Numbered from the stretch's first letter, positions 28,484-38,894 are shown. The stretch: 64,000 nt of DNA from Vibrio quintilis (GCF_024529975.1 NZ_AP024897.1:2666001-2730000), one strand, 5' to 3'. Numbers and translations: made by a program. The notes: generated by a model not told the origin, from the letters alone.

Positions 28484-29470
28484 TTATTTTGCCAACGCAT
28501 CAATTTGCTGAACATAGCTGGCAATAGCCGGATTTTTTAATGCTTTATCATGCATGGGTTTCACCGCATCGATGAAAGGCTGTTTGTCAACTTTAACAAA
28601 TTTGACATCCATACTTTTCTCAGCTTTTTCAATCGCTTTATCTGTCATTTTAGTCCACAGATCTTTATGGTACATCATCGAATCTGTCGCAGCTTTCTTA
28701 ATTGCCGCCTGCTGATCCGCAGGTAATTTATCCCATACCTTACTGCTGATCACTAATACATCAGGAATAATTGTATGCTCATCCTGGCTGTAATATTTAA
28801 CCACTTCACCATGACGTGCTGACGTTAATGCCGTCGGATTATTTTCGGCACCATCAACCACACCTTGTTGTAATGCCGTATATAATTCACCGAATGCAAG
28901 AGGTGTCGGGGAACCTCCCATCAGTTGGATCATTTCAACCGCAGTTGGACTGGGCTGAACACGGATTTTCATGCCTTTCAGATCAGACGGCGACTTAATT
29001 GGTTTTTGAGCGTAGAAACTCCGTGCTCCGGCGTCATAATAAGTCAGCCCGACAAACCCTTTATCATGAGAAGAAGCCAGTATTTTTTCGCCGACATCCC
29101 CGGTAATAGCCCGATAAAAATGTGCTTTGTCATGGAAAATATACGGGATATTAAAAGCACCGTAAGCTGGTTCAAATGATTCCAGTTCACTGGCATTTGA
29201 TTTCACCATATCAATCGCACCATTTTGCAACAATTCCATTGATTCGCGCTGAGTACCCAGTTGTCCGTTTGGATAAATGCGGATGCGCACTTCACCATGA
29301 GTCAACGCTTTCACTTCTTTTGCCATAAATTGCATGGACTTATGTACCGGATGTGTCCGATCCTGGTTATGGCTTAATTTTAATGTTGTCGCAGCATACG
29401 CAGATAAAGAAGTCGTTGCAGTCAAGGCACAGCTAATCAGTGTAGCCAGTACTTTTTTATTCCAGAGCAT
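28484..29470 (-). CDS. dctP: TRAP transporter substrate-binding protein (DctP type), probably for hexuronates
   Basis: This protein of about 329 residues begins with a clear signal peptide (MLWNKKVLATLISCALTATT, cleaved after SLSAYA) and continues as a DctP-family periplasmic binding protein. The carboxylate-binding arginine is expected in MKIRVQPSP. GGAG seven bases before the ATG at 29470 rules out a start 17 codons upstream. It is divergent from the membrane subunits dctQM, and UxuR-type operators fill the gap, so glucuronate or galacturonate is the likely ligand. Confidence 0.9.
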   Translation of the reverse strand: MLWNKKVLATLISCALTATTSLSAYAATTLKLSHNQDRTHPVHKSMQFMAKEVKALTHGEVRIRIYPNGQLGTQRESMELLQNGAIDMVKSNASELESFEPAYGAFNIPYIFHDKAHFYRAITGDVGEKILASSHDKGFVGLTYYDAGARSFYAQKPIKSPSDLKGMKIRVQPSPTAVEMIQLMGGSPTPLAFGELYTALQQGVVDGAENNPTALTSARHGEVVKYYSQDEHTIIPDVLVISSKVWDKLPADQQAAIKKAATDSMMYHKDLWTKMTDKAIEKAEKSMDVKFVKVDKQPFIDAVKPMHDKALKNPAIASYVQQIDALAK

Positions 29471-29551
29471 AAGGGTTCTCCGTTTCATTCGTCCAGGTGA
29501 TTGAATTGTGTTTTTTATCAAATGAATTGCTTCGTGACTAAAGAGTTAAAC

Positions 29552-29755
29552 ATTGGGTTACCAATTAATATTCATATGACTCACTTCATTGAGTTACGAC
29601 TAAAACCTGACTGATTTTCAACCAGATCACAACCATTTTTTTATCATTGGTTGACCAATATCATATTTTCAATCACAAAATTGGACCAGCCAATTTGAAT
29701 GTGACTTACTTCACGGGTATTTATTAGACAATATTTATAATTTTGCTCAACCAAT
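29552..29755. promoter_or_regulatory. Cluster of UxuR-type operators in the dctP-dctQ gap
   Basis: ATTGG-GTTA-CCAAT (29552-29565), ATTGG-TTGA-CCAAT (29646-29659), AAATTGG-ACCAG-CCAATTT (29678-29696) and a weaker half-matching copy ending CAACCAATT (29740-29755) lie in the divergent gap. The first two share the exact layout of the uxuR operator. Confidence 0.7.
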
Positions 29756-29813
29756 TCTTCTATATTTCATTTCCTGCAAATAAAAGACGAAGATTCGTCA
29801 TTGAGGAGCTTAT

Positions 29814-30317
29814 ATGAATAAACTCATCGCGATCATGAACAGAGTCCTGTCCCTGTTTTGTATCTCTCTGAGTAGTATCCTGGTCGCCTGTGTCATTTGG
29901 CAGGTATTTTCACGCTATGTACTGAACAGCCCAAGTACATCGACAGATGAAATTGCCCGCTTTCTGTTTATCTGGGTTGGTCTGATGGGAGCCGCTTATA
30001 CTCTGGGCCAGAAACGTCATTTAGCCATTGACTTACTGGCAATGAAGTTAGAGAACCAGCCTGGGAAACAAGCTGCACTCAAACTGATTATTAACCTTAT
30101 CAGTGCCGTATTTACTACCGTAATCATGGTTTATGGTGGCGGAGCACTGATGCTGAAAACCCTCGCTACCGGCCAGATATCACCAGCACTGGGAATTGAA
30201 ATGGGCATAATCTATGCCGCTATTCCTCTCAGTGGCTGTTTTATGAGTATCTATTTACTCAAAGATCTGCTCGACAATCTGACTGATATTTCCTCTTCAG
30301 GAACCTCCACTCTGTAA
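29814..30317 (+). CDS. dctQ: TRAP transporter small membrane subunit (DctQ type)
   Basis: This 167-residue protein has four hydrophobic segments and the DctQ-like SRYVLNSPSTSTDEIARFLFIWV region, of which TDEIARFLFIW is the recognisable core. It bridges the binding protein and the large permease. GAGGAG precedes the ATG closely. It begins the operon dctQ-dctM-GH31-uxuB-uxaC. Confidence 0.92.
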   Translation: MNKLIAIMNRVLSLFCISLSSILVACVIWQVFSRYVLNSPSTSTDEIARFLFIWVGLMGAAYTLGQKRHLAIDLLAMKLENQPGKQAALKLIINLISAVFTTVIMVYGGGALMLKTLATGQISPALGIEMGIIYAAIPLSGCFMSIYLLKDLLDNLTDISSSGTSTL

Positions 30318-30345
30318 CACATTGATTTTGATAAGGAACCTCACC

Positions 30346-31647
30346 GTGGAATGGCAAATTATTATTACATTATTTGGTAGTTTCTTTTTATTTCTGGGAT
30401 TAGGCGTCCCTATTTCTTTTGCTATTGGGATTGCTTCACTGTTAACCATTGTACTTTCTTTACCCTTTGATGCAGCAATCGCTGTTATTTCCCAAAAAAT
30501 GGCTTCAGGTCTGGACAGTTTTGCGCTGCTTGCTATCCCGTTTTTTATTCTGGCCGGGAATATTATGAACCGGGGGGGGATCGCCATTCGTTTAATTGAC
30601 TTTGCCAAAGTGATCGGCGGACGTCTTCCCGGTTCTCTGGCCCATGTAAATATTTTGGCAAATATGATGTTTGGTGCTATTTCAGGTTCAGCGGTAGCCT
30701 CTGCTGCTGCTGTTGGCGGAACCATGGCGCCACTACAGAAGAAAGAAGGCTATGATCCGGCCTATTCTGCTGCGGTCAACATTACATCCTGTCCGACTGG
30801 CCTGCTCATTCCGCCCAGTAATACATTTATTGTTTATTCCCTGATCTCAGGGGGGACATCAATTGGCGCACTGTTCCTTGGGGGATATATTCCCGGCATC
30901 ATTATGGGGCTAAGTCTGATGTTTATTGCCGGTTTCATCGCTAAAAAACGTGGATATCCGGTAGCTCCAAGAGCTTCTGGCTCAGAAGTTCTCAAGAAAA
31001 CCCTTGATGCGGTGCCCAGTCTGGGACTCATTATCGTCATCATGGGAGGTATTATCGGTGGCATCTTCACCGCAACAGAAGCTTCAGCCATTGCGGTCGC
31101 TTATACTTTGCTGCTTGCAGTCGTCTTTTACCGTGAAGTCAGCCTGAAACAGCTTCCCGGAATTATTCTGGAATCAGTGATGACAACATCGATTGTTCTG
31201 CTGTTGATTGGGGCTTCGATGGGCATGTCATGGGCAATGGCAAACGGTGATATTCCTTACATGATCAGTGATGCACTTATGGCAGTCTCAGAGAATCCAA
31301 TCGTCATTCTGGTTATCATCAATATTACCTTGCTTATTGTTGGTGTTTTCATGGATATGACACCGGCTCTGTTAATCTTTACTCCCATATTCCTGCCGAT
31401 AGCAATGGATCTCGGCATGGATCCGGTTCACTTCGGCATCATGATGACATTTAATCTGGCTATTGGTATCTGTACTCCCCCCGTTGGTAGTGCCTTATTC
31501 ATCGGTTGTTCCGTCGGTAAGGTTAAAATCGACAAAGTTATCAAGCCGTTATTACCATTTTATGCGGTACTGGTGCTTGCATTGATGCTGGTGACCTTTG
31601 TTCCGGAACTTAGTCTGGCAATGCCACAATATTTCCTCGGCTACTGA
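30346..31647 (+). CDS. dctM: TRAP transporter large permease subunit (DctM type)
   Basis: This protein of about 433 residues is the sodium-coupled permease with many hydrophobic segments. Family motifs include AIPFFILAGNIM and PPSNTFIVYSLISGG, and a late FTPIFLPIAMDLGMDPVHFG. The GTG at 30346 with AAGGA before it is chosen over an upstream TTG that has no ribosome site. Confidence 0.93.
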   Translation: MEWQIIITLFGSFFLFLGLGVPISFAIGIASLLTIVLSLPFDAAIAVISQKMASGLDSFALLAIPFFILAGNIMNRGGIAIRLIDFAKVIGGRLPGSLAHVNILANMMFGAISGSAVASAAAVGGTMAPLQKKEGYDPAYSAAVNITSCPTGLLIPPSNTFIVYSLISGGTSIGALFLGGYIPGIIMGLSLMFIAGFIAKKRGYPVAPRASGSEVLKKTLDAVPSLGLIIVIMGGIIGGIFTATEASAIAVAYTLLLAVVFYREVSLKQLPGIILESVMTTSIVLLLIGASMGMSWAMANGDIPYMISDALMAVSENPIVILVIINITLLIVGVFMDMTPALLIFTPIFLPIAMDLGMDPVHFGIMMTFNLAIGICTPPVGSALFIGCSVGKVKIDKVIKPLLPFYAVLVLALMLVTFVPELSLAMPQYFLGY

Positions 31648-31690
31648 TTCAGCCGACATTCAATCTGAAAATGACACCCTGTATTAACAC

Positions 31691-31710
31691 GAGAGCCGTC
31701 AGTGGCTCTC
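31691..31710 (+). promoter_or_regulatory. Intercistronic hairpin between dctM and the GH31 gene
   Basis: GAGAGCC-GTCAGT-GGCTCTC is a perfect stem without a T tract, just ahead of the GH31 ribosome site. It may tune the relative levels of transporter and enzyme RNA. Confidence 0.5.
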
Positions 31711-31732
31711 CGTATAACAAGGAAACCTGCAA

Positions 31733-34147
31733 ATGAAAACGGTCAAGCACTGGCAACTCGAACAGCAGAAAGAAAATGAAATTATCCTGCAATGCGATAA
31801 CCGGCACAGCCTGCATATTTTTGTTCTGGAACACGATCTGATCCGGGTTTTATTTCAGCAAAACCGTCAGCTCCGGCTGAACCGGACATGGACAGTGGCT
31901 CCGGAAAATGATGAGATCCCCTGGGAAGGCAGGGACCGGTTTGCAACTCATGGATACAGTTTGCCAGAGTTTAGCATTGAGCAGTTGGATGACCAGCTAC
32001 GAATCACAACTCATCAGCTTCGTCTTACCATTCATCAACCCTTGTGGATGAGCTGGGAACACCGGGCAGAGGGCCAATGGTTACCACTGGCACAAGATCG
32101 CAAGACCGGTGCCTATCAACTGGGAGTTTCCGAACCGGGTATTGCCCATTTCATGCATCGTGAATCCGGGGAATTATATTTCGGGCTGGGAGAAAAAACC
32201 GGCGAACTAAACCGTGCAGGACGCCGGTTTGAAATGCGTAATCTCGATGCCATGGGATATGATGCCAGCAGAACAGATCCTCTTTATAAACACATTCCAT
32301 TTTATATCACGCGAAGTTCTCAAAAGGATACAAGCGCCAGTTTCGGACTTTACTATGATAATCTGGCCAGTTGCTGGTTTGACTTAGGAAATGAGCTGGA
32401 TAATTACCATACACAATATCGCAGCTACCGGGCTGAAGATGGTGATCTGGATTTTTATTTCATGTATGGCCCAACGATTAAACAGGTTACGCAACAATTT
32501 GTCAGGCTAACCGGTGGTACAGCATTTGGCCCACGCTGGAGCCTTGGCTACAGCGGTTCAACCATGCAGTATACCGATGCTGAAAATGCACAAGAGTTAC
32601 TGGAAAGTTTTGTAGATCAGTGTCAGGAACATGGTATTCCCTGTGATTCATTCCAGCTTTCGTCTGGTTATACATCCATTGGCGACAAACGCTATGTTTT
32701 TAACTGGAACCATGACAAAGTACCAAGTCCTGAAAGTATGACAAAATACTTTCATCAAAATGGCCTGAAACTAGCCGCGAACATCAAACCCTGTTTACTG
32801 CATGACCACCCAAAATTTGAGGAGGTCAAATCAAAAGGACTGTTTATCCGGGATTCTGAATTCGATCAACCGGAAAGCTCTGTCTTCTGGGACGCCGATG
32901 GCTCTCACCTTGATTTTACCAATCCTGATACTATCAGTTGGTGGCAGGATAATATAACCAGGCAGTTGCTGAAAAAAGGTATTGATTCAACCTGGAATGA
33001 TAATAACGAATATGAGATTTGGGATAAAGGTGCACGCTGTTATGGTTTCGGACAGGAAATTCCAATCGGATTAATCCGTCCGCTTCAACCATTACTGATG
33101 ATGCGGGCATCTTATGAAGCTCAGGCCAGATTCTCACCAACACTCCGCCCTTACCTGATTTCCCGTTCGGGCTGTCCCGGTATGAATCGTTACGTACAGA
33201 CATGGAGTGGAGACAACCGGACGAACTGGACCAGTTTACGCTATAACATCAAAATGGGATTAGGGATGAGTTTATCAGGTTTATATAACCTGGGTCATGA
33301 TGTGGGCGGATTTTCCGGTAATAAACCCGATCCTGAGCTATTCGTTCGCTGGGTACAAAATGGCGTCATGCATCCGCGCTTTACTATCCATTCCTGGAAT
33401 GATGATGGTACTGTCAACGAGCCATGGATGTACCCACAGGTCACCCCCATCATCCGGGATGCGATGAAACTCAGATATCAGCTTATGCCATATATTTATG
33501 ATGCGTTATATCAGGCTTACCAATATGATGAACCTATTCTAAGACCAACATTTCTGGACCATGAGCAAGACCCAAAAACTTTCGAAGAAAATGATGATTA
33601 TTTGTTTGGACAGGATGTACTGGTCGCTTCTGTAGTAGAACCGGGCAAGCGCCAACGTCAGGTTTATCTGCCGGAAAATGGTGTGGGCTGGTACGACTAC
33701 CATACCAGCCGGTGGTATGGAGCCGGTCAGACTGTGACTCTGGATGCCCCGCTTGAACGCATCCCTCTGCTGGTCCGGGCCGGAGCAATAATACCCATCA
33801 GTGATCGTATTGCACATACAGATACAAAACAGGACACAACCAGACAGCTCAAGATTTATCCGCTTCAGGGGGTGGGACGCTCATCGCGGAGCATTTTTGA
33901 AGATGATGGTGAAACATTTGGTTATTTAGAAGAGAATTACCTTAAGCTTCACATCGATATGACATGCTCAAACAATACAATAGAACTTAATATTACTGCA
34001 GAAGGTCATTATAAACCTGCTTATCAGGCTGTGAACATTTGCCTTCCGTCTCATGAAAGCCGTCAGTTATTGATTAACGGAGAGGAAGCCGGAAACGGTG
34101 ACGCCTTCCCTCTGAGTCAGGCGTACGAACAGGAAATCACACTATGA
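31733..34147 (+). CDS. Glycoside hydrolase family 31 enzyme (alpha-glycosidase)
   Basis: This 804-residue enzyme has an N-terminal beta domain, a catalytic barrel and C-terminal beta domains as in YicI-like GH31 proteins. The nucleophile is D423 in WNDNNEYEIW and the acid/base is D494 in WSGDNRTNW. No signal peptide is visible, so it acts in the cytoplasm on an imported alpha-glycoside. The gene sits between the TRAP transporter and uxuB and overlaps uxuB by four bases (ATGA), so its product should supply hexuronate. A glucosyl- or xylosyl-uronate is plausible; alpha-glucosidase or alpha-xylosidase activity on another sugar is the alternative. Confidence 0.88.
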   Translation: MKTVKHWQLEQQKENEIILQCDNRHSLHIFVLEHDLIRVLFQQNRQLRLNRTWTVAPENDEIPWEGRDRFATHGYSLPEFSIEQLDDQLRITTHQLRLTIHQPLWMSWEHRAEGQWLPLAQDRKTGAYQLGVSEPGIAHFMHRESGELYFGLGEKTGELNRAGRRFEMRNLDAMGYDASRTDPLYKHIPFYITRSSQKDTSASFGLYYDNLASCWFDLGNELDNYHTQYRSYRAEDGDLDFYFMYGPTIKQVTQQFVRLTGGTAFGPRWSLGYSGSTMQYTDAENAQELLESFVDQCQEHGIPCDSFQLSSGYTSIGDKRYVFNWNHDKVPSPESMTKYFHQNGLKLAANIKPCLLHDHPKFEEVKSKGLFIRDSEFDQPESSVFWDADGSHLDFTNPDTISWWQDNITRQLLKKGIDSTWNDNNEYEIWDKGARCYGFGQEIPIGLIRPLQPLLMMRASYEAQARFSPTLRPYLISRSGCPGMNRYVQTWSGDNRTNWTSLRYNIKMGLGMSLSGLYNLGHDVGGFSGNKPDPELFVRWVQNGVMHPRFTIHSWNDDGTVNEPWMYPQVTPIIRDAMKLRYQLMPYIYDALYQAYQYDEPILRPTFLDHEQDPKTFEENDDYLFGQDVLVASVVEPGKRQRQVYLPENGVGWYDYHTSRWYGAGQTVTLDAPLERIPLLVRAGAIIPISDRIAHTDTKQDTTRQLKIYPLQGVGRSSRSIFEDDGETFGYLEENYLKLHIDMTCSNNTIELNITAEGHYKPAYQAVNICLPSHESRQLLINGEEAGNGDAFPLSQAYEQEITL

Positions 34148-35622
34148 GAAATATTAGTAACACTCAGCTTCATTTATCAGTCAGTACCCCAGACTATGAC
34201 CGGAACAGATTAAAGTCGAAAATTGTCCATCTCGGTTTTGGTGCATTTCACAGGGCACATCAGGCATTATTTACCGATGAACTGGCCAGAAAATCTGACA
34301 GCGACTGGGGCATATGCGAAATTAATTTATTTGGTGGAGAGGCATTGATTCAATCGCTGCGACAACAGGAACATCAGTTCACTGTTGCAGAAAAAGGGGC
34401 ACAATCGACCGATGTAAAAGTCATCGGCTCAGTGACAGAATCCCTTCATCCAGCTCTGAATGGTATTGGTTCTATCCTGGAAAAAATGGCGGAACCCCAG
34501 GTTGCGATTGTATCAATGACCATTACCGAAAAAGGTTACTGTGCTGATCCGGCGACAGGAACACTGGATGCAGAAAATCCACTGGTAGTTGCCGATCTGG
34601 AAAATCCTCAACAGCCTAAATCTGCACTGGGATACATTGTACAGGCGCTCAAATTACGCCGGGAACGCAACATTGCACCATTCACAGTCATGTCCTGTGA
34701 CAATATTCAGGAAAACGGCCATGTTGCCAGGACTGCAATTCTTGAATATGCCCGTCTGCTTGATACTGAACTGGCACAATGGATAGAAGATCATGTCACA
34801 TTTCCCTGCACGATGGTCGATCGCATTGTTCCGGCAGCAACGGAAGAAACACTTCATGAAATTGCACAGTTACTTGGTGTCGAAGATCCATGCGGCATCG
34901 CCTGTGAACCCTTTCGTCAATGGGTAATAGAAGATAATTTTGTTGCCGGACGCCCTGACTGGAATATCGCCGGAGCTGAATTTGTCCCGGATGTTGTTCC
35001 TTATGAAGAAATGAAGCTGCGGATGTTGAACGGCAGTCATTCATTTCTGGCTTACCTAGGCTACCTTGGGGGCTACGCACATATTTCAGATACTATGACC
35101 GATAATGGCTATCGTCAGGCAGCTCTTGATATGATGCTCAAAGCGCAGGCTCCCTCTTTGAATATGCCGGAAGGAACCGATCTGGAAGGCTATGCAAAAC
35201 TACTGATTGATCGTTACAGTAACCCAAATCTGAAACATAAAACGTGGCAGATTGCGATGGATGGCAGTCAGAAAATACCCCAGCGTCTGGGGGGAAGTCT
35301 GCGTTACCATCTGGCCCGGGGAACCGATTTCTCTTGGATCGCAGCAGGAATTGCCGGCTGGATGCGTTATATTGCTGGTGTCGATGAGCAAGGCAATGAC
35401 ATTGAAGTCAAAGATCCAATGGCCACTTCCCTTCGGGCCATCTGCGATGAGCATGGCTTGAATGTTTCCGTTGTCCCGGCCCTGCTCAGTATCGAGGCGA
35501 TTTTTACAGCGGATATTGGTAAAAACCCGCAGGTTCTCGAAGCTGTCTCTGCCGCGTATCAATCATTAATTGATAACGGAGCAAGAGCCACCGTTCGCAA
35601 GCTTTCCGGAGACAAACAGTGA
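34144..35622 (+). CDS. uxuB: Fructuronate reductase (mannitol dehydrogenase family)
   Basis: This 492-residue long-chain dehydrogenase reduces D-fructuronate to D-mannonate with [19 protein letters not shown] near residue 30 is the nucleotide-binding segment, and [16 protein letters not shown] near residue 285 holds the catalytic lysine motif of the mannitol dehydrogenase family. Size and neighbours (uxaC next, uxuA nearby) select UxuB over tagaturonate reductase UxaB. It overlaps the GH31 gene and uxaC. Confidence 0.92.
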   Translation: MRNISNTQLHLSVSTPDYDRNRLKSKIVHLGFGAFHRAHQALFTDELARKSDSDWGICEINLFGGEALIQSLRQQEHQFTVAEKGAQSTDVKVIGSVTESLHPALNGIGSILEKMAEPQVAIVSMTITEKGYCADPATGTLDAENPLVVADLENPQQPKSALGYIVQALKLRRERNIAPFTVMSCDNIQENGHVARTAILEYARLLDTELAQWIEDHVTFPCTMVDRIVPAATEETLHEIAQLLGVEDPCGIACEPFRQWVIEDNFVAGRPDWNIAGAEFVPDVVPYEEMKLRMLNGSHSFLAYLGYLGGYAHISDTMTDNGYRQAALDMMLKAQAPSLNMPEGTDLEGYAKLLIDRYSNPNLKHKTWQIAMDGSQKIPQRLGGSLRYHLARGTDFSWIAAGIAGWMRYIAGVDEQGNDIEVKDPMATSLRAICDEHGLNVSVVPALLSIEAIFTADIGKNPQVLEAVSAAYQSLIDNGARATVRKLSGDKQ

Positions 35623-37046
35623 TGAAAAGCTTTTTGTGTGAAGATTTTTTGCTGACAAACAGGACGGCCTGCCGTCTCTATCATGACTATGCGGCAGAAC
35701 AGCCAATATATGATTATCACTGTCACCTGAATCCTCAAGACATCGCTGAAAACCGCCAGTTTGAAAACCTCGGCCAAATATGGCTGGAAGGCGATCACTA
35801 TAAATGGCGTGCAATGCGAAGTGCCGGGATTCCGGAATCTTTGATTACCGGAGATTCTGCAGACATTGAAAAATACCATGCCTGGGCGAAAACTGTGCCT
35901 CTGACACTGGGAAATCCCCTTTATCACTGGACACATCTTGAATTACGTCGCCCTTTTGGTATTACAGGCCAATTACTTTCTGAGCAAACTGCAGATGAAA
36001 TCTGGCATCAATGTAATGACCTGCTGTCACAACCAGAGTTCAGTACCAGAGGCATTATGCAACAGATGAACGTGGTAATGGCAGGAACAACTGATGACCC
36101 AATCGACTCACTCATTCATCACAAGACCTTAGCTCAAGACAGTAGTTTTGAGCTCGAAATTCGTCCAAGCTGGCGGCCCGACAGAGTCTTTAAGATTGAA
36201 CAGGAAGGGTTTGCCTGTTACATCAGACAGCTCGGAGAGGTCACTAACACAGAAATCACCCGTTATCATCATCTGCTGGCCGCTTTAGAACAACGAATGG
36301 CGCACTTTGTGCTTCATGGTTGTCTGGCCGCAGATCATGGTATTGAAGTCGTTCGTTACGCACCTGTTCCTGATGAAAACACACTGGATTATCTGCTACA
36401 ACGCAGACTCAACGGTGAAATATTGTCTGAAACAGAAATCGCTCAGTTCTCTACTGCAGTACAAGTCTGGCTTGGTAAGCAATACTCCCGTTTGGGCTGG
36501 GTTCTGCAGATGCATATCGGAGCCCAACGAAATAATAATACCCGCATGTTCCGCCAGTCAGGTCCGGATTCTGGTTTTGACTCCATTGGCGACCAGCCTT
36601 TCTCCTTCGCATTGGCTCATTTACTGGATGCTATGGATCTGACCGATGAGTTACCCAAGACAATACTGTACTGCCTGAATCCGCGGGATAATGAAATGAT
36701 TGCAACAATGATTGGTAATTTTCAGGGCGGGGGGATTCCCGGTAAAATTCAGTTTGGCTCAGGCTGGTGGTTTAATGATCAGAAAGACGGTATGCAACGT
36801 CAGCTGGAACAGTTGTCTCAACTGGGGCTGCTCAGTCAGTTTGTTGGTATGCTGACCGATTCCCGCAGCTTCCTGTCCTATACCCGGCATGAATATTTCC
36901 GCCGGATTCTTTGTAATTTTATCGGCTATCAGGTAGAACAGGGGGAAATTCCCAATGACATGTCTCTTGTGGGAACCATGATCAACAATATCTGTTTCAG
37001 CAATGCCCGCAACTATTTCAATCCGACATCAGTTCAGACACTTTAA
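35622..37046 (+). CDS. uxaC: Glucuronate isomerase
   Basis: This protein of about 474 residues converts D-glucuronate to D-fructuronate (and D-galacturonate to D-tagaturonate). It is an amidohydrolase-superfamily barrel with YDYHCHLNP near residue 30 and the late [16 protein letters not shown] and GWWFNDQ segments of UxaC. The start overlaps the uxuB stop (TGATG), with GGAG upstream. It ends the operon, and a terminator follows. UxaA and UxaB are not in the window, so only the glucuronate branch is complete here. Confidence 0.95.
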   Translation: MKSFLCEDFLLTNRTACRLYHDYAAEQPIYDYHCHLNPQDIAENRQFENLGQIWLEGDHYKWRAMRSAGIPESLITGDSADIEKYHAWAKTVPLTLGNPLYHWTHLELRRPFGITGQLLSEQTADEIWHQCNDLLSQPEFSTRGIMQQMNVVMAGTTDDPIDSLIHHKTLAQDSSFELEIRPSWRPDRVFKIEQEGFACYIRQLGEVTNTEITRYHHLLAALEQRMAHFVLHGCLAADHGIEVVRYAPVPDENTLDYLLQRRLNGEILSETEIAQFSTAVQVWLGKQYSRLGWVLQMHIGAQRNNNTRMFRQSGPDSGFDSIGDQPFSFALAHLLDAMDLTDELPKTILYCLNPRDNEMIATMIGNFQGGGIPGKIQFGSGWWFNDQKDGMQRQLEQLSQLGLLSQFVGMLTDSRSFLSYTRHEYFRRILCNFIGYQVEQGEIPNDMSLVGTMINNICFSNARNYFNPTSVQTL

Positions 37047-37091
37047 CAAAGTATACCTTCCCAACATCTGCCGGTGACTGTCCGGTAATAT

Positions 37092-37118
37092 AAATCCCTC
37101 TTAACCGGAGGGATTTTT
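37092..37118 (+). terminator. Rho-independent terminator after uxaC
   Basis: AAATCCCTC pairs with GAGGGATTT across a seven-base loop and runs into five T residues. Confidence 0.85.
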
Positions 37119-37208
37119 CTAAACATTTCATGAAATAACACTTCAGTTGATACCAAACCATATATAGCCAATGCAGATCATGTTTATGTACGACACGAAA
37201 AAAAACAT

Positions 37209-37240
37209 TTGACCCTGTAGTTAAGAACAAGGTTTATAGT
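37209..37240 (+). promoter_or_regulatory. MerR-type promoter with 20-base spacer
   Basis: TTGACC (-35) and TATAGT (-10) are separated by 20 bases. A dyad, ACCCTGT and ACAAGGT, lies in the spacer region. Over-long spacers with a central dyad are the hallmark of MerR-family-activated promoters. The MerR gene starts 33 bases downstream. Confidence 0.75.
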
Positions 37241-37272
37241 AATAGTGACAACAACGTTAAAGGGAACCGGAT

Positions 37273-37719
37273 ATGGCGATGTTAAAAAAGGGAGAGCTGG
37301 CAAAAAGAACCGGCGTAACCGCAGAAACCATCCGTTATTATGAAAAACAAGGCTTACTCACAGCGGAAAGAGCCAAAAATGGTTACCGGCTGTTTGATGT
37401 GCACAGTGTCGAGCGTCTGAAGTTTATCCAGCGGGCACAGAGTATCGGTTTCAACTTAAAAGAAATTGCTGAACTACTGGCGCTGGAAATTGCCCGAGAC
37501 CAGCATACCTGCGAAGAAGTGAAAGCAATCACTGCGGCAAAACAGACCGAAATAAAACAAAAAATACAGGCGCTGCAACGCATGTATGATGCTTTAGCTC
37601 TGATGAATAACCGATGCTGTGGCGGCAATCATTCTGCTGAACACTGCACGATTTTGACAGCATTGGCAGATACTGACTCACAGGAGGAAGCGGACAATGA
37701 ACACGCTCACTCTCATTAG
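37273..37719 (+). CDS. MerR-family metal-responsive regulator (ZntR/CadR type)
   Basis: This 148-residue activator has the MerR helix-turn-helix (GVTAETIRYYEKQGLL), a dimerisation helix and a C-terminal metal-binding set. C-terminal residues read NNRCCGG, then H, then EHC, and HTCEEV precedes the dimer helix; this is the cysteine/histidine pattern of ZntR-type zinc/cadmium/lead sensors. It probably activates its own promoter. The next gene starts inside its last codons. Confidence 0.88.
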   Translation: MAMLKKGELAKRTGVTAETIRYYEKQGLLTAERAKNGYRLFDVHSVERLKFIQRAQSIGFNLKEIAELLALEIARDQHTCEEVKAITAAKQTEIKQKIQALQRMYDALALMNNRCCGGNHSAEHCTILTALADTDSQEEADNEHAHSH

Positions 37720-38866
37720 TCAGGCATTTTTGTATTTATGGCTCGATGCTGCCTTCTGGCTGATATCCGGACTGGTTGTTGCCGGTCTTTTACAGACTTT
37801 TGTCAAAGGCGATTATCTGGGTCGTCATTTAAATGGGCAGGGATTTATCCCGGCCATTAAAGCCGCTATTCTTGGCATTCCTCTGCCCTTGTGTTCCTGC
37901 GGTGTGATTCCGGCAGCTGTCGGGCTTCGCAGAGCCGGAGCATCTAAAGGAGCAACCACTGCATTTCTGATTTCCACCCCGGAAACCGGTGTTGATTCTA
38001 TCGCTGTCTCCTACGCGTTACTTGGCCCGTTTATGACAATTATCCGCCCGGTTGCTGCCATCTGTTCTGCTATTACAGCGGCGGTGTTAGTCATTCTCGG
38101 GGAAAAAAAAACCGCCCCCACAATGAAAATTACTGCGGCGACGCCTGCTGTTTCAATGACAACACCGCTTGCAGCAAAGCCGTCATTATCACCTTCCTTA
38201 CAGATAAAACAGAGTCAGCCCGTGCCGTCCTGCCATTGCTGTCACAGCAAAAAATCATCATCATCACTGACGGGGCGCATCTGGCAGGGACAGGTTTATG
38301 CATTCACTGAATTACTCGGCGATTTGTCTGTCTGGTTGATTGTGGGATTAATCGTTTCAGCAGGCGTGGTTGCGTTCGTTCCTGAAAACACCCTGGCAGA
38401 GATCAGTCAGGGCGGCTGGGCGATGGTGATCATGGCGATGGTGGGCGTCCCTATGTATATCTGTGCATCGGCTTCAACACCTTTGGCTGCAGGTTTAATG
38501 CTGGCCGGGGTTTCGCCCGGAGCCACACTGGTTTTCCTTCTTGCCGGACCGGCAACAAATGTGGCAACACTCGGTATTGTCCGTCAGGAAATGGGCACCC
38601 GGACACTGATTGGTTATCTGACGGGTGTGATTAGTGTCGCGATTGGATTTGGTTATCTGACTAATTTTCTGGTTGGACTCTGGCAAATCGACATTGCCGG
38701 CGAACTGGGCCACAGCCATGCACTGATGCCTGACTGGCTTAGCTGGCTGGCAGCACTGATGCTTGCCGGACTGGTGATCAGAGATTTAAGCAAACGTATC
38801 CGTGGTTTTTTGCAAAAAGTATTCAGCAAACAACAACCTTCTCATCTTCACCATGGTAAATCATAA
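37697..38866 (+). CDS. Heavy-metal permease of the SO_0444 (DUF318) family
   Basis: This 389-residue membrane protein has two halves of about four hydrophobic segments, the conserved PLCSCGVIPAAVGL near residue 58, and the paired VPMYICASASTPLAAGL in the second half. The central loop carries a CHCCHSKK metal-binding cluster. The family is described as a copper/zinc exporter. It overlaps the regulator by 23 bases and has an AGGAGG site, so it is the output of the MerR switch. ArsP-like organoarsenical permeases are the nearest alternative. Confidence 0.85.
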   Translation: MNTLTLISQAFLYLWLDAAFWLISGLVVAGLLQTFVKGDYLGRHLNGQGFIPAIKAAILGIPLPLCSCGVIPAAVGLRRAGASKGATTAFLISTPETGVDSIAVSYALLGPFMTIIRPVAAICSAITAAVLVILGEKKTAPTMKITAATPAVSMTTPLAAKPSLSPSLQIKQSQPVPSCHCCHSKKSSSSLTGRIWQGQVYAFTELLGDLSVWLIVGLIVSAGVVAFVPENTLAEISQGGWAMVIMAMVGVPMYICASASTPLAAGLMLAGVSPGATLVFLLAGPATNVATLGIVRQEMGTRTLIGYLTGVISVAIGFGYLTNFLVGLWQIDIAGELGHSHALMPDWLSWLAALMLAGLVIRDLSKRIRGFLQKVFSKQQPSHLHHGKS

Positions 38867-38894
38867 CTCCGCGATTGCCGAAAATTGGGTCACC

